A model generated the notes under the pieces. That model worked only from the letters and a program-made list of their open reading frames with translations. It did no database searches and was not told where the DNA came from. From Bacilli bacterium (GTDB taxonomy: Bacteria; Bacillota_I; Bacilli_A; RFN20; CAG-288): a stretch of 39,693 nt of DNA. The position numbers and the translations under genes are program-made. Of the stretch, positions 26,090 to 35,776 are shown piece by piece (position 1 is the first letter of the stretch; each line of letters begins with the position of its first letter). The DNA lies in NCBI GenBank assembly GCA_022780765.1, contig JALEUS010000094.1:1-39693 (forward strand). Direction: 5' to 3'.

Positions 26090-26724
26090 TAGATCTTTCA
26101 GACAGACTAAAAAAGATATACGATCTTGTATCAGTTTTTCCTGTGTTAGATGTAGGGGCTGACCATGGTTATCTTTCGATAATGCTTGAAAAAAATTTTC
26201 AAAAAGTGTACGCTTCTGAGAAGAATGAAGGCCCGTATAAGAATCTTTTAAAGACGATTGAAGATAATCATTCTAAGGTTATTCCTCTTTTTATGGATGG
26301 TATAGAAAAACTTCCAAATGATGTGAAAACTCTGATCATTGTAGGTATGGGAGGAGATACCATCTGCGATATTTTAAAAAGAGGTATTGATAAGCTCTCC
26401 CAGATAGAAGAGATAATAATTGAACCGCAGATCTCTTTTTCTCAACCTATTACTTTTCTATTAAATAATGGTTATATAAATACCTACGGAACCATCGTTT
26501 TTGAAAAAAGATATTATCCTCTTTTGAAATTTAAAAAAAGTGATGAGATACTAAAGTACAGAGAAGAGGATTATTATTATGGTCCATATGTCATTTCAAA
26601 CAGGGATGAGATGTTTATTAAAATGCTTTCAAGTCAACTAAAATACTATGAGAAAAACAATTTGCTCTCATATAAAAAAGAAGAGGTTAAGAAGATAAAA
26701 AAACTTCTTAGTCTTGTAAAATAG
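26086..26724 (+). CDS. trmK: tRNA (adenine-22-N1)-methyltransferase, TrmK family
   Basis: A class I SAM methyltransferase for A22 of tRNA. The SAM loop [11 protein letters not shown] is at about residues 21-31, and the family's [12 protein letters not shown] follows near 85-96, with EPQISFSQP further on. The gene sits just after rpoD/sigma, as in Bacillus. The start is ambiguous: the track uses GTG 26077, but GTG 26086 overlaps the sigma stop (GTGA) and has AAGAG 8 nt upstream, so it is preferred (212 residues). Its 3' end overlaps ispH on the other strand by 17 bp. Confidence 0.9.
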   Translation: MIDLSDRLKKIYDLVSVFPVLDVGADHGYLSIMLEKNFQKVYASEKNEGPYKNLLKTIEDNHSKVIPLFMDGIEKLPNDVKTLIIVGMGGDTICDILKRGIDKLSQIEEIIIEPQISFSQPITFLLNNGYINTYGTIVFEKRYYPLLKFKKSDEILKYREEDYYYGPYVISNRDEMFIKMLSSQLKYYEKNNLLSYKKEEVKKIKKLLSLVK

Positions 26725-27565
26725 ATTTCAATTCATCTACAAGATCTTCGACCTGTTTTAATGAAGCGCTTGTCGCTGAAGAAATAAAGATGTCTCTATT
26801 TTTTAGTTTTTCTATATCTAATTGAGTCGCAGATAAAACTATTTTTGCCTCGATTGAAGGATATATTTTTTCAACTTGATTGAGTATCTCATTTGCATTC
26901 GATGAACTTTTATCACCGACGACTATGAAGAACAATTTATCTATATTTTTGTCCTTGAGGAAATCTATAGCTTCTCTTGCACGGCTATCGTAGAGTTTAC
27001 AAGGAGAGATAAAAGAAGTTAATGTGCTTTTTTCATCGATGATTCTTTTTATCTCATCAAAGGTAAAAGAAGAGATAGTCGTTTGAGAGATCAGAAAAGT
27101 CTTATCTTGTTTTTTTAAATCTAGTCTTTTGATATCTTCTTTAAAGGAAGAGACATCGATGTAGATGAGATATGGAAAGTGGGATAAAAAAGCTTTTGTT
27201 TCCTGATGATTTTTCTTGCCGACGAATATGAATTTTACATCATCACTGTAACATTTTTTTAACTGTTTGTATCTCTCTTTTATAAGAGGACAAGTAGCAT
27301 CTACTTGTCTAGAAGTGCTGTACTTTTTCTCTTCTTCAAGGAGATGACCGTGAGCCGAAAAGAGAATGGTATCTTCTTTTTTTAGATCTTCGCCAGCAAA
27401 GATAGTCGCATTGTTTTCTTTTAAAAGTTTGTCATTTAAAAGAGCATTGTGAATGAGAGGATGAAGAAGAAAGATCCTTCCACCATCATTTTTTATCTCT
27501 TTTAATTTTTCAACAGCGTTTTTTACTCCGAAGCAGAAACCTACATCTGAAATTATTTTTATCAT
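26708..27565 (-). CDS. ispH: 4-hydroxy-3-methylbut-2-enyl diphosphate reductase
   Basis: The last enzyme of the MEP isoprenoid pathway: it makes IPP and DMAPP with an oxygen-sensitive Fe-S cluster. The three ligand cysteines lie in DVGFCFGV (about 12), DATCP (about 94) and SPCKLYD. HPLIHN, SAHGH and SSNANEIL are also present. The track's longer start (27607) would span the promoter; ATG 27565 (MIKIISDVGF) is standard and gives 285 residues. The promoter geometry predicts a leaderless mRNA. ispG of the same pathway is 7 kb away. Convergent overlap with trmK. Confidence 0.95.
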   Translation of the reverse strand: MIKIISDVGFCFGVKNAVEKLKEIKNDGGRIFLLHPLIHNALLNDKLLKENNATIFAGEDLKKEDTILFSAHGHLLEEEKKYSTSRQVDATCPLIKERYKQLKKCYSDDVKFIFVGKKNHQETKAFLSHFPYLIYIDVSSFKEDIKRLDLKKQDKTFLISQTTISSFTFDEIKRIIDEKSTLTSFISPCKLYDSRAREAIDFLKDKNIDKLFFIVVGDKSSSNANEILNQVEKIYPSIEAKIVLSATQLDIEKLKNRDIFISSATSASLKQVEDLVDELKSILQD

Positions 27566-27582
27566 GGTAAAAGTATACCATG
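27563..27582 (-). promoter_or_regulatory. Leaderless-type promoter of ispH within an inverted repeat
   Basis: On the minus strand TGGTATACT (extended -10, 27572-27580) ends 6 nt before the ispH ATG, so transcription should start at the ATG. The perfect inverted repeat CATGGTA-N6-TACCATG spans exactly the -10 and the start codon; it could be an operator or an initiation hairpin. Confidence 0.55.
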
Positions 27583-27624
27583 TTTTAAAAATGAAATTTA
27601 AGTACATTTATAGAATTTATTTAT

Positions 27625-27654
27625 TTGACACTTCTCTCTATGGTAAAATATAAA
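27625..27654 (+). promoter_or_regulatory. Promoter of the apt-rel-hisS-aspS run
   Basis: Perfect TTGACA (27625-27630), an 18-bp spacer and TATAAA (27649-27654), 23 bp before the apt ATG with AGAGG between. Confidence 0.65.
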
Positions 27655-27676
27655 GGTTGTAAAAAGAGGTTTTACT

Positions 27677-28186
27677 ATGAATTATGAAGATTATATTCGT
27701 GTTGTTTTAGATTTTCCTAAAAAGGGTATATCTTTTAAAGATATCTCTCCTCTATTAAAGGATTCTGTAGCTTTCCACAGTGCAATCTGTGATCTTGCAA
27801 AGCTGGCTGAGGAGTTTAAACCCGATATCATCTGTGGTCCTGAATCCCGTGCTTTTATCTTTGGCTCTGCTCTTGCTTTTCATATGAACAAAGGCTTTGT
27901 CATGGCAAGAAAGAGTGGAAAACTGCCTGGTGTGACTTGTCAGACCACCTATCAGTTAGAGTATGGTACAGCGACAATAGCTATACCTCAGGATTCATTT
28001 AAAAAAGGAGAGAGAGTTCTTCTTGTCGATGACTTGATGGCTACTGGCGGAACTTTTAAAGCCCTTGAAGACCTTGTTAAACAAGCAGGAGGAAATCCTG
28101 TCGGTGCTGTTACTTTGATCAATTTAAAGGAGTTTGAAGATAGTTGCGTTTTCAAATTGAAGTGCAAATCACTTCTAGATCTGTAA
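27677..28186 (+). CDS. apt: Adenine phosphoribosyltransferase
   Basis: Purine salvage: adenine + PRPP to AMP. The PRPP-binding motif LLVDDLMATGGT is at about residues 116-127, and GPESRAFIFG near 55-64 is typical of Apt. 169 residues, family length. It is the first gene of the apt-rel pair that is conserved in Firmicutes and links purine salvage to the stringent response. Confidence 0.97.
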   Translation: MNYEDYIRVVLDFPKKGISFKDISPLLKDSVAFHSAICDLAKLAEEFKPDIICGPESRAFIFGSALAFHMNKGFVMARKSGKLPGVTCQTTYQLEYGTATIAIPQDSFKKGERVLLVDDLMATGGTFKALEDLVKQAGGNPVGAVTLINLKEFEDSCVFKLKCKSLLDL

Positions 28187-28203
28187 TTATCTAAAATAAT
28201 CTG

Positions 28204-30420
28204 ATGGAAATCAAAAATCGTGTCTGCACTTTTCTTGAGCTTAAGGAAAGCTATTCTTCATATATAACTCTTCCTGAAGATCAGCAGCTTATTGAAAAAG
28301 CATACAGGTTTGCTGAAAAAAAACATTCAGGACAGGTCAGAAAATCAGGTGACCCTTATGTGAGTCACTGCCTTTATGTTGCTTATATTCTCTCTAAGCT
28401 TCAAGTAGGACCTAAGACGATAGCAGTTGGTCTTCTTCACGACACCATCGAAGATACGGATACGACATTTGATGAGATTGTTGAAAACTTTGGACTTGAG
28501 ATAGCTACGATGACTGAAGCTCTCACCAAAGTTACCAGATTATCCGATTATAAGAATGTGGAGTTCACTGCAGAGAATCATCGAAAGATCTTTGTGGCTA
28601 TGGCAAAAGATATCAGAGTCATATTGATCAAGCTTGCAGACAGATTGCACAACATGATGACTTTACAGTATCAACCTAAAGAGAAACAGCAGAGAATCTC
28701 TCATGAGACTTTAGAAGTGTACGCTCCGATTGCTCATCGTCTAGGTTTATACAGCATCTCAACTATGCTTGAAGATCTCTCCCTTTATTATCTTGAACCA
28801 GACAAGGTCAAAGAGATTGAAGATAAGTGCAATCAGCTCGTTTCAGACTCTAAAGAGACCTTAAAGGAGCTGACTGAGCACATCGACAGCATTCTCTCTT
28901 CGACAAGTATTCCTTACGAGATCTCTAGCAGAGTCAAATCTGTTTATTCTATTTATAAAAAAATGTATCTTAAGAATTACTCATTTGATCAGATATATGA
29001 TATCCTTGCCTTAAGAATCATCACTGAAAGCGAGCAAAACTGTTATGAGATACTGGGTTATATACATGCAAACTTCCGTCCTATGCCTGGCAGATTCAAA
29101 GATTATATAGCCATGCCTAAGACAAATATGTACCAGTCTCTTCACACTACGATTATGACTGAAAACGGAATCTTCTTCGAGATTCAGATAAGAACAAAGA
29201 AGATGGATGAACTCGCAGAAAGCGGTGTTGCTGCTCACTGGAGATATAAGGAAGGCTCTTCCTACGATGCTAAAAGAGAGCAGATGGAGATTGAGAATCA
29301 GCTCCAATGGTTTAAAGAGTTTGTCACCATATCTGACTCATCAAACTCAGATGCTAAAGAGTACATGGACACTCTATCTCACGATATATTCGATGCTAAT
29401 GTCTATGTCTTCACTCCTAAAGGAAATGTCATCTGCCTTCCTAACGGATCAACTCCAATCGATTTTGCATACAGAATACATACCGATTTAGGCGAGCATT
29501 TATCAGGTGCTAAGATCAATGGTGTATTATCTCCTATATCGACTGTTTTAAAGACTGGTGATGTGGTTGAAGTAATCACCGCTAAAAACGCTTATCCTAA
29601 CTCTGAGTGGATGAACATCGCAAAATCTCACTTTGCTAAGTCTTCTATAAGAAAATATCTTGTCAAGAAAAATCAGGATTTTGCAAAAGAGGATTCTATT
29701 AAGAAAGGGAGAACTATGCTTTTGGATTACATGAAGGATCATCATGTGGAGACAGATGTCAGCAAACTTCTCTCTAAAAAGATGCTTGCTGAACTGAAAG
29801 TCAACAGCGCAGATGAACTGTTCTTACAGTTGAGCGGAAAGACTATCTCTCTTTCATCTATCATCGATAAATTTGAGGTGATGAACAAAAAGGAAGAGGG
29901 CATCCAAGATAAGCTTGTCGATAACAGCTCTGATATCTCTACCAAGAACAGGCTGAAGAGAAACACTACCGATTCGATAGTCTTAGAAAACGGAGACAAT
30001 GTCTTAATATCTCTTGCTAACTGCTGTCAACCTCTTCCTGGTGATGAGATCATCGGTTATGTTTCAACAGGTCAGGGTGTGAAAGTTCATAGAGCCGATT
30101 GTCCCAACATCAAGAAACTGGATTCCTCAGCTAGATTGATCAATGTCAAATGGAATCCAGACAATCTGAAGAAACTGGATTATCAGGTTTCTTTAGCTGT
30201 CGAATGTCACGATAGAAATCAGCTGCTTGTAGATATCTTAAACACTCTTCAGCTGTGCAATGCTAAGCTCATAAAATGCACTGCTAAACAGAACACTGCC
30301 AACAATACTGCAACAATTTCAGTAGATATACTGGTCAAAGATAAAGAGATTCTCGATCATTACATCGCTGCTCTTTACAAAGTAAAATCTGTCTTCAACA
30401 TAAGACGAATTGGTAAATAG
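28204..30420 (+). CDS. rel: Bifunctional (p)ppGpp synthetase/hydrolase Rel
   Basis: Makes and degrades the alarmone (p)ppGpp during the stringent response. Domains are an HD hydrolase (HSGQVRKSGDPYVSH, LLHDTIEDT; about 35-195), a synthetase (RFKDYIAMPKTNMYQSLHTT; about 230-350), TGS (about 400-460), a helical and zinc-finger region (NCCQPLPGDEI) and ACT (about 665-738). Hydrolase HD and synthetase residues are both intact, so it is likely bifunctional. 738 residues, like B. subtilis Rel. No Shine-Dalgarno is visible before ATG 28204; a TAAAAT lies 6 nt upstream, so an internal leaderless start is possible. It is followed by hisS. Confidence 0.96.
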   Translation: MEIKNRVCTFLELKESYSSYITLPEDQQLIEKAYRFAEKKHSGQVRKSGDPYVSHCLYVAYILSKLQVGPKTIAVGLLHDTIEDTDTTFDEIVENFGLEIATMTEALTKVTRLSDYKNVEFTAENHRKIFVAMAKDIRVILIKLADRLHNMMTLQYQPKEKQQRISHETLEVYAPIAHRLGLYSISTMLEDLSLYYLEPDKVKEIEDKCNQLVSDSKETLKELTEHIDSILSSTSIPYEISSRVKSVYSIYKKMYLKNYSFDQIYDILALRIITESEQNCYEILGYIHANFRPMPGRFKDYIAMPKTNMYQSLHTTIMTENGIFFEIQIRTKKMDELAESGVAAHWRYKEGSSYDAKREQMEIENQLQWFKEFVTISDSSNSDAKEYMDTLSHDIFDANVYVFTPKGNVICLPNGSTPIDFAYRIHTDLGEHLSGAKINGVLSPISTVLKTGDVVEVITAKNAYPNSEWMNIAKSHFAKSSIRKYLVKKNQDFAKEDSIKKGRTMLLDYMKDHHVETDVSKLLSKKMLAELKVNSADELFLQLSGKTISLSSIIDKFEVMNKKEEGIQDKLVDNSSDISTKNRLKRNTTDSIVLENGDNVLISLANCCQPLPGDEIIGYVSTGQGVKVHRADCPNIKKLDSSARLINVKWNPDNLKKLDYQVSLAVECHDRNQLLVDILNTLQLCNAKLIKCTAKQNTANNTATISVDILVKDKEILDHYIAALYKVKSVFNIRRIGK

Positions 30421-30428
30421 GAGGAATC

Positions 30429-31661
30429 ATGTCTGAAATCATTAAAAAGCCCAGAGGAACTGTCGATTATTTTTACGACGATGCTTCTGTTTTGATATCT
30501 ATAAAAAATAAGCTTCTCTCTCTAGCAGAAAGGTATGGGTTTTCTTTCTGTACAGTTCCTACTTTTGAAGAGAGCCGACTGTTTCATAGAAGCGTTGGTG
30601 AAAGCTCTGATATTGTAAGAAAAGAGACATTTGACCTGATAAACAAAGGGGATAGATCTTACACTTTAAGACCGGAGTTCACTGCTTCAATCAACAGAGC
30701 AGTCATCGAAAATAAGTTCTTTTCTTCTCCTTCTCTTCCTTTGAAGTTTTCATACTTCGATAAAGCTTTCAGGTATGAGAGACCACAGACAGGAAGATAC
30801 AGAGAATTTCACCAGTTCGGTGTTGAGATAATCGATGAGAAGATCGATTTATCTTCTCAGGTTGAGACTCTTCTTCTTGCTATCGATGCCTGCAAGATGA
30901 TCTTGGGTGATATAGAAGTTAAAGCAAAGATCAATTTCTTAGGCTCAGTTACAAGCCGAGACAACTATAAAAAAGCGCTCTACTCTTTCTTTGCTGACAA
31001 GATTCAATACATGTGTGAAGACTGCAAGAGAAGACTTGAGACAAACCCGCTTCGAATTCTTGACTGCAAAGTCGATGAGGACAGGAAGTTTATTCAGGAT
31101 GCTCCTAAGATAACAGATTATTTGACTGAAGAAGATAGAGAAGAGTTTGATCAGATTAAAAAACTTCTTTTAAAACTGAACGTCTCTTTCCAAGTGGATG
31201 ATAATCTTGTCAGAGGTCTTGATTACTACACCGGTTTTGTATTTGAACTTTACAGTGATGAGAAATTAGGTGCTTTAGCAGGTGGAGGCAAATACTCATC
31301 TCTCATGAAAGAACTTGGTGGACCTGAGTTTGAAGGAATAGGTTTTTCTATCGGTATTGAAAGACTTATTTTATCACTCATAGGCAAAGGTTCTTTAGAC
31401 TATAAAAAATCTCTCGATTACTTTGTGATAGACTTAAGAAAAAATGGAGATGGCCTCATCATCGCTAAAAAGCTCAGAGATAAAGGGTACAAGGTATCTC
31501 TTCCTTCCTTTTCCAGATCGATGAAAGGTGCTATCAAGATGGCTGATAGAGAGAATGCTAAAAATGTTATAATCGTCGATAGCGATATGACTTACAAGTT
31601 GAAAGATATGTCAACTAGAGAGCAGAAAGATATAACCTTTGAAGAGATATTAGGTTTATAG
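30429..31661 (+). CDS. hisS: Histidyl-tRNA synthetase
   Basis: Charges tRNA-His. Class II core: RGTVDYFYDD near the start, motif 2 RYERPQTGRYREFHQFG, the histidine loop GLDYYTGFVFEL, motif 3 GIGFSIGIERL, then an anticodon domain (about 325-410). 410 residues, normal. AGGAGG is in front of the ATG, 8 nt after rel. The rel-hisS-aspS order follows Bacillus, without dtd. Confidence 0.96.
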   Translation: MSEIIKKPRGTVDYFYDDASVLISIKNKLLSLAERYGFSFCTVPTFEESRLFHRSVGESSDIVRKETFDLINKGDRSYTLRPEFTASINRAVIENKFFSSPSLPLKFSYFDKAFRYERPQTGRYREFHQFGVEIIDEKIDLSSQVETLLLAIDACKMILGDIEVKAKINFLGSVTSRDNYKKALYSFFADKIQYMCEDCKRRLETNPLRILDCKVDEDRKFIQDAPKITDYLTEEDREEFDQIKKLLLKLNVSFQVDDNLVRGLDYYTGFVFELYSDEKLGALAGGGKYSSLMKELGGPEFEGIGFSIGIERLILSLIGKGSLDYKKSLDYFVIDLRKNGDGLIIAKKLRDKGYKVSLPSFSRSMKGAIKMADRENAKNVIIVDSDMTYKLKDMSTREQKDITFEEILGL

Positions 31662-31669
31662 GAGGTATT

Positions 31670-33406
31670 ATGTTAAGAACTCACAATTGTTCCTCTTTAA
31701 GAAAAGAGGATGTGTCAAAGACTGTGACTTTAACAGGTTGGGTCGACACTATAAGAAATATAGGTTCTTTCGCATTTGTCGATCTCAGAGACAGATTTGG
31801 AAAGACCCAGATCTACCTTGATTCTCAGCAGTTTGAAAAGCTGAATCTAAAGAATGAGTACTGTATTCAAGTTGTCGGTAAGGTCAGAGAAAGAAAAGAG
31901 AGAAATCCTCATCTGCTGACGGGTGATATTGAAGTCGTCGCTGACAAAGTGACAGTGTTTTCAAAATGCGCTGTTCTTCCTTTCCCTATACAGGAAGAGA
32001 TAAATGTCTCTGAAGATACCAGGCTCAAATATCGTTATTTAGATTTAAGACGACCAAACATGTTGAATAATATCATCTTAAGAAGCAAGATAGCTCAGGC
32101 CACAAGAGAGTTTTTAGATGAGCATGATTTCATTGAAGTCGACACTCCTACTCTCATCAAGTCAACACCTGAAGGAGCAAGAGACTATCTCGTTCCTTCT
32201 AGGATCTATCCTGGTTCATTTTACGCTCTTCCTCAGAGCCCACAGCTATACAAACAGCTTTTGATGATATCAGGTATTGACAGATACTATCAGCTAGCGC
32301 ACTGCTACAGAGATGAGGATCAGAGAGCTGATAGACAGCCTGAGTTTATGCAGATAGACTGCGAGATGTCCTTTGTTGAAAGAGAGGATGTTTTAAATAT
32401 CATCGAAGGTCTTTTAAAGCACATCTTTAAAAAGTGCATCGATGTGACTTTGCCTGATTTTGAAAGGATCTCATACGAAGATGCTATTACAAAATACGGA
32501 AGTGATAAGCCTGACACAAGATACAAACTTCTTTTAAATGATGCTACTGACATTTTAGGAGATTGTGGTTTCAATGCTTTTAAAGACAAGTATGTTTCTC
32601 TTCTTATAATTGAGAATTACGCAGATAAGATAAGCAGAAAGAATATGGATGAAGACAATCAGTTAGCAAAGAAATATTCTGTCTTCGGTTTCTCTTTTAT
32701 CAAGTATTTAAATGGTGAGTTCTCTTCATCCATCGTCAAAAACATCGATCCTGAATCTTTAGAAGCACTCAAGAACAGGTTTGCTATCAAAGAGAATGAT
32801 CTTCTTATCATCTGTGCCGACAGCAAGAAAGAGAAAGCTTGCGTTGCTCTTGGTGCTTTAAGAGTTGCATATGCTAACAAGCTCAAATATATTGATAAAA
32901 ATGTATATAAACCTCTCTTTGTTATTGACTGGCCGTTATTTGAAAAAGATGATGAAGGACATATAATCTCCTTATCAAATCCTTTCACAAGGCCTATCGA
33001 TGAGGATTTAAAGTATTTAGATAGCGATCCAACCAAGGTCCGTTCGACTTCTTATGACACGGTATTAAATGGTGTTGAGCTATCTTCAGGTGCGTTGAGA
33101 ATCCATGACAGTGATATACAGAAAAAGATATTCTCGCTTTTGGGACTGAGCGATGAAGATATAAAAGAGAGATTCTCATTCCTGGTTGAAGCTCTCAAAT
33201 ACGGTGTTCCTCCTGAAGGCGGTTTTGGAATAGGTGTAGAAAGACTTGCTATGGAGCTTGCTAAGGTTGATAATGTCAGAGATGTCATCGCTTTTCCAAA
33301 GAATTTAAAAGCCTTTGAACCTCTCTCTTCTTGTCCTTCAAAAGTTCCAGTTGAAGACACCGATATCTTAGGAATAAAGATCGTTGCTGGAGATGAAAAT
33401 GAGTGA
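31670..33406 (+). CDS. aspS: Aspartyl-tRNA synthetase
   Basis: Charges tRNA-Asp. An N-terminal OB-fold anticodon domain (about 1-105), the class II core with PQSPQLYKQLLM and CYRDEDQRADRQPEF, the bacterial GAD insertion (about 290-420), and motif 3 read as FGIGVERLAMEL. 578 residues. AGGAGG precedes the ATG, 8 nt after hisS. Its 3' end overlaps the helicase start. Confidence 0.96.
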   Translation: MLRTHNCSSLRKEDVSKTVTLTGWVDTIRNIGSFAFVDLRDRFGKTQIYLDSQQFEKLNLKNEYCIQVVGKVRERKERNPHLLTGDIEVVADKVTVFSKCAVLPFPIQEEINVSEDTRLKYRYLDLRRPNMLNNIILRSKIAQATREFLDEHDFIEVDTPTLIKSTPEGARDYLVPSRIYPGSFYALPQSPQLYKQLLMISGIDRYYQLAHCYRDEDQRADRQPEFMQIDCEMSFVEREDVLNIIEGLLKHIFKKCIDVTLPDFERISYEDAITKYGSDKPDTRYKLLLNDATDILGDCGFNAFKDKYVSLLIIENYADKISRKNMDEDNQLAKKYSVFGFSFIKYLNGEFSSSIVKNIDPESLEALKNRFAIKENDLLIICADSKKEKACVALGALRVAYANKLKYIDKNVYKPLFVIDWPLFEKDDEGHIISLSNPFTRPIDEDLKYLDSDPTKVRSTSYDTVLNGVELSSGALRIHDSDIQKKIFSLLGLSDEDIKERFSFLVEALKYGVPPEGGFGIGVERLAMELAKVDNVRDVIAFPKNLKAFEPLSSCPSKVPVEDTDILGIKIVAGDENE

Positions 33407-34745
33407 TGTTGCTCTTTCATCTTTCAACGTAAAAAAAGAGATAGCAGATGCTTTCTCTTCTTTAGGATACATTTCTTTATCTGATGTACAGGCTAAGACA
33501 ATTCCTCTTCTTTTGAAAAAGGAGAGTGTTTTAGCTAACTCGTACACAGGTTCTGGAAAGACTTTCTGCTATCTTATCCCTATCATAAACAACATAGATT
33601 TTTCTTCTGATTCAATTGAAGCTATCATCATAGTTCCAACAAATATTTTGGTTGATCAGGTAAAAAAAGAATTCGATTCTTTCTTTGATTTATTAGGCTA
33701 CAGCAAAGAGTTTATCAAAGTCATCAAATCAAAAAATGATTTTTCAAGAGTGAAAGCTAAAGTGGTGATAACGACTCCTTCTATGTATAAGGAAGTATTC
33801 TCTCACTATAGTACAAACAGACTGTCATACGTCATCATCGATGAAGCTGACATGCTGCTTTTTGATGGATTTTTATTTTTTACTGAAGATGTTAAAAAAC
33901 AGATCGATCAGAGCATCATCTCTGTTTTTTCAGCATCGATAAAGACACAGGATATAACTAGAATCAAGAGAAGATTTAAAATCAAAAACGTCGTCTCTAT
34001 TTCACAGAAGATAAACTGTGATAAGATCTCTCATCATCTCATCGATTTCTCATCTTATTTAAAAAAGGAAGCTTTAAATAAGATCATCTCTTCAATCAAA
34101 TACATGAAGATGATCGTGTTTTTTAAAAGCGTAGAGGAAGCAAATGATGTCTATCTTGATTACAAAGACAGAAAAGATGTTTTTATCTTCCATGGTGAAC
34201 TTGATAAAAGGGAGATAAAAAAGACATTTTCTTCTCTTCAGAAGAAAGATTCATTTATTGTTTTCTCCTCTGACTATCTCTCAAGAGGTGTGGATTTAAA
34301 AGGAATAGATACCATCATCTCTTATTCTTTACCTGATACTCTTGACTACTATTTCCATCGTGCAGGAAGAACTGGAAGATTTTTTACTGATGGCGACTCT
34401 TATATCATGGTAGATAAGGACAATGAAAAAGAGATCAAAGATATCCTCTCTTTAAAAAGGAGAGAAGTTTCCTTTGATGTCTTTAAAGTCAACGAGACTG
34501 GTCTTAAGAAGATATCACAATCCTATGTGTTTAAAAATCTTGGAAAGAAAGATCAGTCAAATGAACAGCTTCAAAAGAAGATAAGACACGCATACAATAA
34601 AAATAAGAGCGATAAGGTAAAACCGAATTACAAGAAGAAAGTCTCTAAAGCTATCAAGAGAGTTAAAGAGAAACACAGGATGAAAGTTGTCAGAACAAAC
34701 ATCGCTAAAAAAGGTGGAAACGCTAGAGATTTCCACCAGGATTAG
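33399..34745 (+). CDS. DEAD-box RNA helicase
   Basis: An ATP-dependent RNA helicase of 448 residues. Q-motif region SLSDVQAKTIP, Walker A YTGSGKT (about 49-55), DEAD in IIDEADMLL, motif III altered to SAS, SRGVDLKG (V) and HRAGRTGR (VI) are present. The C-terminus (about 390-448) is strongly basic and may bind RNA. It resembles the CshA/CshB group, but the orthologue cannot be fixed by eye. The track's TTG start is unlikely; ATG 33399 follows TGGAG by 6 nt and overlaps aspS by 8 nt. Its stop overlaps the ispG stop on the other strand. Confidence 0.9.
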   Translation: MSDVALSSFNVKKEIADAFSSLGYISLSDVQAKTIPLLLKKESVLANSYTGSGKTFCYLIPIINNIDFSSDSIEAIIIVPTNILVDQVKKEFDSFFDLLGYSKEFIKVIKSKNDFSRVKAKVVITTPSMYKEVFSHYSTNRLSYVIIDEADMLLFDGFLFFTEDVKKQIDQSIISVFSASIKTQDITRIKRRFKIKNVVSISQKINCDKISHHLIDFSSYLKKEALNKIISSIKYMKMIVFFKSVEEANDVYLDYKDRKDVFIFHGELDKREIKKTFSSLQKKDSFIVFSSDYLSRGVDLKGIDTIISYSLPDTLDYYFHRAGRTGRFFTDGDSYIMVDKDNEKEIKDILSLKRREVSFDVFKVNETGLKKISQSYVFKNLGKKDQSNEQLQKKIRHAYNKNKSDKVKPNYKKKVSKAIKRVKEKHRMKVVRTNIAKKGGNARDFHQD

Positions 34746-35776
34746 AACTCTTTTATATATTCCTCTATCTTTTTTAGTGCTTCTTCTTTTTTATATCTAC
34801 CGATCTCTTTTCCTCTGGAGAAGAGAATGTAAAGATCTTTTAAGCCTGAACCTGTGATACCTATATCACAGTCTTTTGCCTCTCCTAATCCGTTTACAGG
34901 GCAGCCCATGCAGGCGACATGGATATCTTTATTTGTTCTATCCAAGATGAGCTGTATTCTATCTGAGAGCTCTTTGACATCGACAAGTGTTCTTCCACAC
35001 GTTGGACAGACAGTTAAAGAAGGAACTTTTATTCTTCCAGCACACTTCAGCAGTGTTTTGCAAGCTCTTATCTCGTACTCTCTTTTTTCAGCTAAAGAGA
35101 CTCTTATCGTGTCTCCTATTCCATCTTTTAAAAGAGGGAATAGAGCAACAGTGCTTTTGATTGCTCCTTCAAGTGCTCTTCCAGCTTCAGTCAAACCTAT
35201 GTGAAGAGGATAGGGATACTTTTCATACGCTCTTCTGTAAAGCTGTGTTGTCATATCTACATCGCTGCTTTTTAAAGACAGGACTATCTTTTCAAAATTT
35301 TCTTGTTTGAAGATCTCCAAGGTTTCATCTAAAGCTAAAAGATAATCATCGATCTTTGATGAAGTCTTGCCTTTATATTTGTTTAAAGAACCAGAATTAA
35401 CTCCTATTCTGAGAGGAATATTCATCTCTTTGGCTGTCTTGATAACTTCTCTTAAATTGCTTTCACTTCCGATGTTTCCAGGATTTATCCTGACTTTATC
35501 TGCATGATTTTTCATCGCTTTTATAGCGTATAGATAATTGTAGTGGATATCGGCAATGATAGGTATATTCACTTTCTTCTTGATCTCTATAAGAGCATTT
35601 AAATCATCTTCATCGAGAATAGAGAATCTCATCATGTCAAGAGAGAGCTCTTCTAAAGAATTGGTAAGAGATATGTTTTCTTCAATAAGAGATGTCTTCC
35701 TATCAGACATGCTCTGAATCAAGATTCCTCCATCTCCTATTGTTTTATTTCCAATATTAAAAATTATTTTCCTCAT
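34742..35776 (-). CDS. ispG: (E)-4-hydroxy-3-methylbut-2-enyl-diphosphate synthase
   Basis: The penultimate MEP-pathway enzyme: it converts MEcPP to HMBPP using a [4Fe-4S] cluster. The N-terminal TIM barrel includes PIIADIHYNYLYA and KVRINPGNIG. C-terminal cluster cysteines lie in TVCPTCGRT and ACMGCPVNG, with GEAKDCDIG after them. The track start (35851) is upstream of the promoter; ATG 35776 (MRKIIFNIG) follows GAGG and gives 344 residues. An 11-bp tandem repeat duplicates its start region and creates a 4-codon upstream ORF. It is convergent with the helicase gene, their stops overlapping in TTAG. Confidence 0.95.
   Translation of the reverse strand: MRKIIFNIGNKTIGDGGILIQSMSDRKTSLIEENISLTNSLEELSLDMMRFSILDEDDLNALIEIKKKVNIPIIADIHYNYLYAIKAMKNHADKVRINPGNIGSESNLREVIKTAKEMNIPLRIGVNSGSLNKYKGKTSSKIDDYLLALDETLEIFKQENFEKIVLSLKSSDVDMTTQLYRRAYEKYPYPLHIGLTEAGRALEGAIKSTVALFPLLKDGIGDTIRVSLAEKREYEIRACKTLLKCAGRIKVPSLTVCPTCGRTLVDVKELSDRIQLILDRTNKDIHVACMGCPVNGLGEAKDCDIGITGSGLKDLYILFSRGKEIGRYKKEEALKKIEEYIKEF

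Noticed and set aside
33052-33420. 122-aa minus-strand ORF opposite aspS
   Set aside because: Composition mirrors the codon pattern of aspS; no start signal and no motif.
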